Positions 1 to 4,956 of a DNA stretch of 7,695 nt are shown here, one piece after another (the stretch's first letter is position 1; each line of letters starts with the position of its first letter). Source of the stretch: Firmicutes bacterium UBA1393 (GTDB taxonomy: Bacteria; Bacillota; DTU025); contig DBQN01000011.1 of the NCBI GenBank assembly GCA_002305255.1, forward strand, positions 1 through 7,695. Reading direction: 5' to 3'. The position numbers and the translations under genes are program-made. The notes under the pieces are model-generated. The model ran no database searches and was not told the origin of the DNA. It saw only the letters and a program-made list of their open reading frames with translations.

Positions 1-843
1 GAAAAGCGCATCACCGACATCGCGATCACCGGCGGCGGCACTGTGGTCAAGGACATCTCCATCGGCGGCACCGGCCTGCTGCGAGTCAACCTCACCAGCG
101 ATGGACAAGTGTTCGCAGACGCCAACGTGGCCGTGTACTTCGACGGCACCGAGGACTGGAACTGGATGGATTCCGTCGCTCATGGCACATGGGAGCTGCG
201 GGTGCCTGAGGGTACTCATGAGATCCGCATCTACCCGAACATGGGCGGGATGCCGGAAAAGCGCATCACTGACATCGCGGTTACCAGCGGCAGCACCGTG
301 ACGAAGAGCGTGGCTCTTGGAGGCACCGGATTGCTGCGAGTGAACCTGATCATGGATGGTCGGGCATTCGACGATGCGGATGTATACGTCTACTACTACG
401 GTGGCGATGACTGGACATGGGTCGACCGGGTGTCACGCGGCTCCTGGGAAGTCAGGGTACCCGAGGGCACGCACACCGTCTATGTTGAGTCGCGCGTGGA
501 CGGTATACCCAGTAGGCGCATCACCGGCGTTGAAGTTGTCGGCGGGTCCTCGGTAAGTAAGACCATCGACCTCGGAGGGCTCGTGATGCTCAGAGTAGTA
601 GTTACCGCCGGCGGAGCCCCCGCGTCCGATGTGGAGGTCAACGTCTACGATGAGCACGATGAGTGGATCGGTTCGGCCTCGCAGGCGGCGGACGGGCGCT
701 TCGAGCTGAAGCTCGTGCCCGGCACCTACCGAGTGGAGGCTTACTCCTGGATGGATGGCTACGACTCAGCGGAAGCCCATTCGGTGCTCGTTCGCGAAGG
801 AAGCACAACAATGGAGATAAGGCTGGCGTTGCCCGAGTACTAG
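1..843 (+). CDS. C-terminal part of a tandem-repeat protein with carboxypeptidase-regulatory-like domains
   Basis: The reading frame is open from the first base, so the N-terminus lies outside the window. GTG at 43 is an internal Val codon, not a start, because repeat sequence (EKRITDIA) already precedes it. The visible 280 residues are the tail of one repeat, two close 85-residue repeats and a more divergent last copy. Each copy runs from a GGxGLLRV-like beta strand through a 'DW.W.D.V..G.WE.RVPEGTH' core to an 'RITDIAV..GS.V.K' strand. The last copy has the more usual form 'DGRFELKLVPGTYRVEAY', typical of carboxypeptidase-regulatory/transthyretin-like beta-sandwich domains (CarboxypepD_reg class). 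No catalytic motif, membrane segment or LPXTG-type anchor is seen, and the protein simply ends in PEY. Such repeats commonly form stalks or binding modules in exported proteins, so an extracellular or lipoprotein role is plausible, but any signal peptide would be upstream. The function is unknown. I am confident that it is coding and only moderately sure of the fold. Confidence 0.75.
   Translation, partial: EKRITDIAITGGGTVVKDISIGGTGLLRVNLTSDGQVFADANVAVYFDGTEDWNWMDSVAHGTWELRVPEGTHEIRIYPNMGGMPEKRITDIAVTSGSTVTKSVALGGTGLLRVNLIMDGRAFDDADVYVYYYGGDDWTWVDRVSRGSWEVRVPEGTHTVYVESRVDGIPSRRITGVEVVGGSSVSKTIDLGGLVMLRVVVTAGGAPASDVEVNVYDEHDEWIGSASQAADGRFELKLVPGTYRVEAYSWMDGYDSAEAHSVLVREGSTTMEIRLALPEY
64..828 (+). 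repeat. Three in-frame 255-bp tandem repeats (85 aa each)
   Basis: Units begin at 64, 319 and 574, exactly 255 bases apart, each opening with a Gly-Gly codon pair before the LLRV/MLRV strand. The same spacing holds for the RITDI/RITGV strand, whose codons begin at 1, 256 and 511. Copies one and two are close: the first 25 bases at position 1 and at 256 differ at one site. The third unit has diverged in its central loop and in the second half. Exact conservation of period with no indels between units suggests in-frame duplication of a domain-sized module. At least one further copy precedes the window, since bases 1-63 are the tail of another unit. Confidence 0.9.
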
Positions 844-889
844 GCCGCAAGTCCCGAACCTCCCGATAATCCGATCTACCTCTAAGGTT

Positions 890-930
890 GCGGCGCGCGG
901 GCTCATGCTCGCGCGCCGCTCTGCATCTGT
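890..930 (+). terminator. Strong GC-rich hairpin, probable terminator of the repeat-protein gene
   Basis: GCGGCGCGCG at 890-899 pairs perfectly with CGCGCGCCGC at 910-919. The stem can extend inward through one G-T wobble (900/909) and two more pairs to a TCAT tetraloop at 903-906, giving 13 pairs. It lies 47 bases after the stop codon. A pyrimidine-rich stretch follows (TCTGCATCTGTCTCTT), not a clean run of T, so this is an imperfect intrinsic terminator; Rho assistance or simple mRNA-end stabilisation is possible. Confidence 0.6.
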
Positions 931-992
931 CTCTTCCGAGTCTCTGCCGGCGTGCTGTCGGCGGGTGCTGGCGCAGAGTTGGGGCATACTAG

Positions 993-1008
993 CTTGGGTA
1001 GTCCCAAG
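993..1008 (+). promoter_or_regulatory. Short perfect hairpin just upstream of the DUF1540 ribosome binding site
   Basis: CTTGGG (993-998) and CCCAAG (1003-1008) form a perfect 6-bp inverted repeat with a TAGT loop. It ends 6 bases before the purine-rich AGAGGAGA (1015-1022) that serves the DUF1540 start. CATACT at 985-990 could be a weak -10 box (4 of 6 matches), but no matching -35 is visible. The inverted repeat could be a regulator site or a 5' leader hairpin; the sequence does not decide between these. Confidence 0.3.
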
Positions 1009-1032
1009 ACGCTAAGAGGAGACTGATGGTGT

Positions 1033-1272
1033 ATGAACAATCGCATTAGGTGCTCTGTAAACAACTGCACACACTGGAGTAAAGGGAATGAGTGCAGCGC
1101 CGACTGGATCATGGTGACGTCTGACTCAAACACCGGCTCAACTCAGGATGCATCGCTACTGTCTTCAGCCGGCACCCCGGCGGAGCACAGCGCGGAGACA
1201 TGCTGCAACACTTTCAAGGATAAGGGTTCGGGGCTGGCCGGATCATATCATGGAAGCGGCGCCAAAATGTAG
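1033..1272 (+). CDS. DUF1540 domain-containing cysteine-rich small protein
   Basis: This 79-residue protein has the layout I recall for DUF1540: CSVNNCTHW (Cys7, Cys12), GNECSADWIMV (Cys21), then a Ser/Thr-rich linker and a final TCCNTF (Cys57, Cys58). The spaced cysteines suggest a small metal-binding (probably zinc) or disulfide-bonded fold. DUF1540 proteins are common in Clostridia and have no established function. The start is ATG 1033: it is preceded by AGAGGAGA at 1015-1022, and the frame has a TGA at 1024. The upstream ATG at 1026 runs into a stop after seven codons. Base composition is less GC-rich at the 5' end than in neighbouring genes. The gene lies 75 bases before the DUF255 gene on the same strand, so cotranscription is possible, although a strong hairpin separates them. 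No signal peptide or membrane segment is seen, so it is probably cytoplasmic. Confidence 0.85.
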   Translation: MNNRIRCSVNNCTHWSKGNECSADWIMVTSDSNTGSTQDASLLSSAGTPAEHSAETCCNTFKDKGSGLAGSYHGSGAKM

Positions 1273-1290
1273 CTTGAGGTGACCCACAAC

Positions 1291-1325
1291 CGGCCCTGGT
1301 GGCGGATGATGTCCCACCAGGGCCG
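1291..1325 (+). promoter_or_regulatory. Perfect 12-bp hairpin between the DUF1540 and DUF255 genes
   Basis: CGGCCCTGGTGG (1291-1302) pairs without mismatch with CCACCAGGGCCG (1314-1325) around an 11-base loop. It starts 18 bases after the DUF1540 stop and ends 9 bases before the GGAGGT Shine-Dalgarno of the next gene. There is no T tract after it, so a classic intrinsic terminator is unlikely. An mRNA processing or stabilising structure, an attenuator, or a structure influencing ribosome access fits better. Its presence also argues that bases 1279-1347 are untranslated leader and not the N-terminus of the DUF255 protein. Confidence 0.6.
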
Positions 1326-1334
1326 CCTCGTACT

Positions 1335-1340
1335 GGAGGT
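1335..1340 (+). promoter_or_regulatory. Shine-Dalgarno GGAGGT that fixes the DUF255 start
   Basis: GGAGGT lies 7 bases before ATG 1348, an ideal match and spacing. The alternative GTG at 1279 extends the frame by 23 residues, but those are encoded by a perfect hairpin and do not resemble the usual N-terminus of this family. Confidence 0.85.
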
Positions 1341-1347
1341 TCGAACA

Positions 1348-2961
1348 ATGGAATTCGGAGCGAAGGCCCCGGAGGGAATCAGATGGCACGACTGGAACAG
1401 AGACGCCTTTGAGTTGGCCGCGGAGCGTGGCGTTCCCGTGTTGCTCTCCATATCGGCCTCCTGGTGCCACTGGTGCCACGTGCTGGACGGCGAGGCATTC
1501 AGCGACCCTGAGGTCATCTCGGTTGTGAACTCCGACTATGTACCGATACGGGTTGACACCGATGTCCGCCCCGACGTGAACAGTGTATACAACATGGGAG
1601 GCTGGCCCACTGTTGCCCTTCTAGACCACGACGGACAGGTATTGAGTGGAGCGACTTACCTGCCTACGACCAGGATGCTGGAGTGGCTGCGACGCACCGT
1701 GGCCACGTTCCCCATGAGGGTCACCTCGAGACAAAGGTCCGACAGCATCAAGAAGGCACCGGCCCACATTGCGGGCCATACCCCCACGCTGCGTCCTCGT
1801 TCAGACGTTCTCTCATGGATGCGTCGGGAGTATGACGAGGTCCACGGCGGTTTCGGCACTGAGCCGAAGTTCCCCATGTTCGACTGCCTTGCCCTTGCCA
1901 TCGACGAATACGCCGCCACCGGCGACTCCTTCTGGGCGCAGGTGTTCAAGGGTTCCCTGGCGGCCATGACGGGAAGGGGCACCTATGACGCCGTCGAGGG
2001 AGGCCTTTTCAGGTATTCTACCACTCGCGACTGGAGCGTACCCCACTTTGAGAAGATGCTCCTCGACAACGCCTTGCTGCTGTCGGTCTGTGGGCGCGGA
2101 TATGCCGCGACCTCGGAAGGCTGGCTCATCGATGTGGCCGAGAGAACATACGACTACCTCAAGTCGACGCTCTTCATGGATGTACCCGGAGCCTTCGCAG
2201 GCTCTCAAGACGCCGATGAGTCCTACTACCGGCTGCAAACCCGCCGACTGCGCGAGGCCTCCAGAGCACCGTCAGTCGACCGACGCATCTACGCTGACTG
2301 GAACAGCGTAATGGCGAATGCGCTGATCACGTGCGGTCGGACGATGCACAATCAGTCCTGGGTAGACCATGGGGTGTCGCTGCTCAGAAGGGTGCACGAT
2401 CTGTGCTTTGACGCAGTCAACGGCATGGCCCATGTATGGCATGGACGACCCTCTGTGTGGGGCCTGGCCCACGACACTATCGCTTACGGCGCTGCGTGCC
2501 TCAGCGCCTACAGCGCAACTGGAGACGCGCTCTGGAAGGAGCGCAGCCTGCTGCTGGCGTCGAGGCTCGTATCCACTCACGGCATGGGCGGCATAGTGAC
2601 GAGACTTAAGGTTCCGGATGACCCCCCTGGCTTCGAGCGCCCGATACACGACTTTCACGAGAACGCTTACGCGGCGATATGGCTTGTCGGAGCATCAGCC
2701 CTCGCGGACTCACGCAGCGACGCCGACACCTTGCGCTCCACGGCGCTGAACTGCCTTGCCGTCTGCGACAGGCTCTATCCCAGCTACGGCATTCACGGCG
2801 CTGCCTATGGGATAGCTCTGGGCCGCTACCTCCGCGATGGCGCGACAGAGTCAGCGACTCCAGAGGGCATAACGTGCGACGGAGGTGTATGCCGCCCCAC
2901 CGGCTACGTTCCGCCGCACGCGTCAGAAAACGCTCACGTGGGATCCAGCAACGTGCCGTAA
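1348..2961 (+). CDS. Compact DUF255 / thioredoxin-domain protein (YyaL/SPATA20-like)
   Basis: This 537-residue protein joins an N-terminal thioredoxin-like domain (about 1-125) to an alpha/alpha six-hairpin toroid. The first domain has SASWCHWCHVLDGEAF, with the CHWC redox-type motif at 40-43, and a likely cis-proline loop GGWPT (Pro87). The second has the family signatures GGFGTEPKFP (167-176), GGLFRYSTTRDWSVPHFEKML (His233 and Glu235 within the last part), DADE (288-291) and DWN (317-319). It ends with a Cys510-X4-Cys515 pair, matching the terminal cysteine motif I recall in this family. Only about 27 residues separate DADE from DWN, where typical members have a much longer segment (family length near 680), so this is a short variant, not a truncation, because both flanks and the C-terminus are intact. 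The biochemical role of the family is not established; a redox function combined with a sugar-binding-like barrel is often suggested. No signal peptide is apparent, so it is probably cytoplasmic. The family call is secure and the function is not. Confidence 0.93.
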   Translation: MEFGAKAPEGIRWHDWNRDAFELAAERGVPVLLSISASWCHWCHVLDGEAFSDPEVISVVNSDYVPIRVDTDVRPDVNSVYNMGGWPTVALLDHDGQVLSGATYLPTTRMLEWLRRTVATFPMRVTSRQRSDSIKKAPAHIAGHTPTLRPRSDVLSWMRREYDEVHGGFGTEPKFPMFDCLALAIDEYAATGDSFWAQVFKGSLAAMTGRGTYDAVEGGLFRYSTTRDWSVPHFEKMLLDNALLLSVCGRGYAATSEGWLIDVAERTYDYLKSTLFMDVPGAFAGSQDADESYYRLQTRRLREASRAPSVDRRIYADWNSVMANALITCGRTMHNQSWVDHGVSLLRRVHDLCFDAVNGMAHVWHGRPSVWGLAHDTIAYGAACLSAYSATGDALWKERSLLLASRLVSTHGMGGIVTRLKVPDDPPGFERPIHDFHENAYAAIWLVGASALADSRSDADTLRSTALNCLAVCDRLYPSYGIHGAAYGIALGRYLRDGATESATPEGITCDGGVCRPTGYVPPHASENAHVGSSNVP

Positions 2962-3062
2962 GGTACTCGCGGCAGGAGATCGTGCGCACGTGGCACATGC
3001 CTGCGACCCAGTCTCACAGATGCGTAGTCTTCGTAAGGAATCGTAGGCCCCGAGAACACCAA

Positions 3063-3092
3063 CGCGGCAGCGTCGCCCATAGCGCTGCCGTG
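3063..3092 (+). terminator. Terminator-like hairpin after the DUF255 gene
   Basis: CGGCAGCG (3065-3072) and CGCTGCCG (3083-3090) form a perfect 8-bp stem, extendable outward by a G-T wobble and a C-G pair (3063/3092) and inward by a T-G wobble. It is followed by GCGCCCCCTTTGCGG, with only a short T run. It lies about 100 bases beyond the DUF255 stop and before the exporter promoter, a sensible place to end upstream transcription. The weak T tract keeps this tentative. Confidence 0.45.
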
Positions 3093-3149
3093 CGCCCCCT
3101 TTGCGGCATGTTCCAGCATTCGGCATCGATGCTCTGTGCTGGCACACTG

Positions 3150-3158
3150 TGGTATAAT
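3150..3158 (+). promoter_or_regulatory. Extended -10 promoter for the ABC exporter operon
   Basis: TGGTATAAT contains a perfect TATAAT (3153-3158) preceded by the TGn of an extended -10 element. At 17-bp spacing the -35 position (3130-3135, TGCTCT) matches consensus poorly, as is common when TGn is present. Transcription would begin near 3164-3166, giving a leader of about 40 bases before TTG 3205. TATAAT is rare in such GC-rich DNA, which adds weight. Confidence 0.7.
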
Positions 3159-3192
3159 GCGAAGTGGTGTACAGGCACTGGTAGTGGGAATC

Positions 3193-3199
3193 GGGGGGT
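3193..3199 (+). promoter_or_regulatory. G-rich ribosome binding site deciding a TTG start
   Basis: GGGGGGT differs from GGAGGT-type sequence at one position and sits 5 bases before TTG 3205. The alternative in-frame GTG at 3184 has only ACAGG at 3171-3175. The further GTG at 3136 and ATG at 3157 are upstream of, or inside, the predicted promoter. This supports TTG 3205, though GTG 3184 cannot be excluded. Confidence 0.6.
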
Positions 3200-3204
3200 C
3201 GTGG

Positions 3205-4956
3205 TTGAGGCGGTTCAAACACCTGCGCGAGTTCCTTCGAGAGCACGCATGGCGGTATGCCCTGGGCATCCTGTTCCTGCTTGCAGTGGACGTGCTTCAG
3301 CTCTTCATCCCCACTGTTCTGGGCAACATGACCGACCTGCTCAGCTCGGGTTCCATGGCCACGGCCGACCTCAAGCGGCACATCGGCTACCTGATCTCGC
3401 TGGCGGCTGCCATTGCCGTCGGCCGGTTCGCGTGGCGGATCTTCATCATGGGCTCTGCCCGCAAGGCAGACTTCTTCCTGCGCAACAAGCTCTTCGCTCA
3501 CTTGCAGAGACTGCAGCCGTCATACTTCAACTACCATAAGACCGGGGATCTGATGGCCCACGCCACGAACGACATTCCAGCGATCAGGCAGGCTCTCGGA
3601 CAGGGTATCATACTCTTCATCGACGCTGTGTTCATGACGGCATCCACGCTATTCGTTCTATTCAGAAGAGTGCCGCTGAGGCTGGCAGCAATCAGCCTTC
3701 TGCCCTTCCCGCTCCTGGCCGTAGGAACGGCCCTGTTCAGCAGGGCCGTCAACCAGAGGCATCGCAGGGTCCACGAGGTCTTCTCGGAGCTCACCGACAG
3801 AGTCCAGGAGAATATCTCAGGTATCAGAGTTGTGAAGGCGTACGCACAGGAAAGCCACGAGATAGCGAAGTTCGTCGATTCTGCGTGGCATAGCGTCCGC
3901 GCAAACATGCGGCTTGCGAAGGTGTCGGGGCTGATCGAACCCATGGCCGGCCTGGCCTCTCTTGTGGCTTTCGCCTTCGTTCTGAGGTTCGGTGGAGCCA
4001 TGATACTGTCGGGCGAGCTGTCCCTGGGCACGTTCGTCGCGTTCACCAGCTACCTGTCGATGCTGGTCTGGCCGATGATAGCCATGGGTTGGGTGATCAA
4101 CGTGGTTCAGCGCGGGTTCGCCTCGCTGGATCGTCTCAACACCATCCTGAACGAAGTACCCGCAGTGGCCGACAGGCCCGACTCAATCGAGGTGAACCAG
4201 GTGCGTGGCGACATCGAGTTCCGCGGGCTCACCTTCAGCTACTCGCCTGGCCTACGCCCAGCCCTCGAGGACGTATCGTTCCACGTTCGTCCCGGCGAAA
4301 CACTGGCGGTGGTGGGCCGCACAGGCAGTGGCAAGTCTACGTTGATGAACCTGCTGATGCGGAACTACAATCCCCCGCGCGGTAGCGTGTTCATCGATGG
4401 CCACGACATCATGGACATCAAGCTGCACAGCCTCAGAGGTCATCTGGGCGTTGCGCCCCAGGAGGCGTTCCTGTTCTCGACGAGTATCGCCGACAACATC
4501 ACCTTTGGCGACGACGGCTACACCCGGGAACAGATCATGGCAGCCGCCCAAATCGCCCAGGTGCTGGCCGATATCGAGAGCTTCCCGGCAGGCTTCGATA
4601 CAGTCGTAGGCGAGCGAGGCGTCACGCTGTCGGGCGGGCAGAAGCAGCGTGTGTGCATCGCGCGAGCGCTGCTGCGTGAGCCTGCAATACTTCTTCTAGA
4701 CGACTGTCTGTCGGCGGTGGATACGCAAACGGAAGAGAAGATCCTGGCGGGTCTGCGTCGCTACATGTCTGAGCGCACCAGCATCATGGTGTCACACCGA
4801 ATCTCCACCGTCAGAGACGCTGATCACATCATCGTGCTGGATGACGGCAGGCTGGTTGAAGAGGGAACCCACGAATCGCTTGTGGCGGCGGGAGGGCTTT
4901 ACGCAGATATGTACGAGAAGCAGCTGCTCGAAGAGGAGCTTGAGGGCAAGGCATGA
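3205..4956 (+). CDS. yheI: ABC exporter half-transporter with degenerate ATPase site (YheI/BmrC-like)
   Basis: This 583-residue protein has six membrane helices (first about residues 15-37, second about 60-80) followed by an ATPase domain. Key motifs are Walker A GRTGSGKS (371-378, Lys377), Q-loop APQEAF, signature LSGGQ (475-479), Walker B ILLLDD (Asp499, then Asp500 where the catalytic Glu normally is), D-loop SAVD and switch His531. The Asp replacement, together with GDLMAHATNDIPAIRQ and LVWPMIAMGWVINVVQRG, matches Bacillus YheI (BmrC), the degenerate-site subunit of heterodimeric exporters such as BmrCD and TM287/288. The partner gene follows with a 4-base ATGA overlap, so the two are translationally coupled. 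The TTG start was chosen from the G-rich ribosome binding site, the promoter just upstream, and alignment to the YheI N-terminus recalled from memory; GTG 3184 would add 7 residues. It acts in the cytoplasmic membrane to export drugs or lipid-like molecules by analogy; the substrate is unknown. Family confidence is high. Confidence 0.93.
   Translation: MRRFKHLREFLREHAWRYALGILFLLAVDVLQLFIPTVLGNMTDLLSSGSMATADLKRHIGYLISLAAAIAVGRFAWRIFIMGSARKADFFLRNKLFAHLQRLQPSYFNYHKTGDLMAHATNDIPAIRQALGQGIILFIDAVFMTASTLFVLFRRVPLRLAAISLLPFPLLAVGTALFSRAVNQRHRRVHEVFSELTDRVQENISGIRVVKAYAQESHEIAKFVDSAWHSVRANMRLAKVSGLIEPMAGLASLVAFAFVLRFGGAMILSGELSLGTFVAFTSYLSMLVWPMIAMGWVINVVQRGFASLDRLNTILNEVPAVADRPDSIEVNQVRGDIEFRGLTFSYSPGLRPALEDVSFHVRPGETLAVVGRTGSGKSTLMNLLMRNYNPPRGSVFIDGHDIMDIKLHSLRGHLGVAPQEAFLFSTSIADNITFGDDGYTREQIMAAAQIAQVLADIESFPAGFDTVVGERGVTLSGGQKQRVCIARALLREPAILLLDDCLSAVDTQTEEKILAGLRRYMSERTSIMVSHRISTVRDADHIIVLDDGRLVEEGTHESLVAAGGLYADMYEKQLLEEELEGKA

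Noticed and set aside
942..978. CTCTGC...GCAGAG inverted repeat upstream of DUF1540
   Set aside because: Only six pairs around a 25-base loop, with competing pairings inside, so not a convincing structure.
1279..1347. N-terminal 23-residue extension of the DUF255 protein from GTG 1279
   Set aside because: The region encodes a perfect RNA hairpin, and an ideal GGAGGT lies just before ATG 1348.
1813..2238. Minus-strand open frame of 141 codons inside the DUF255 gene
   Set aside because: It lies wholly antisense to a strongly conserved protein; open antisense frames are common at this GC content.
2981..2990. Ten-base palindrome CGTGCGCACG after the DUF255 gene
   Set aside because: Too short to call an operator in GC-rich DNA, and no promoter is adjacent to it.
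2923..3501. Minus-strand open frame of 192 codons across the exporter promoter
   Set aside because: It is antisense to real genes, low-complexity in character, and would read through the promoter and hairpin region. No family resemblance is visible.
2679..3539. A 286-codon open frame spanning the end of the DUF255 gene, the intergenic gap and the start of the exporter
   Set aside because: It overlaps two well-supported genes in another frame, is Arg/His/Pro-rich with no recognisable motif, and lacks a ribosome binding site. It looks like a by-product of GC-rich sequence.
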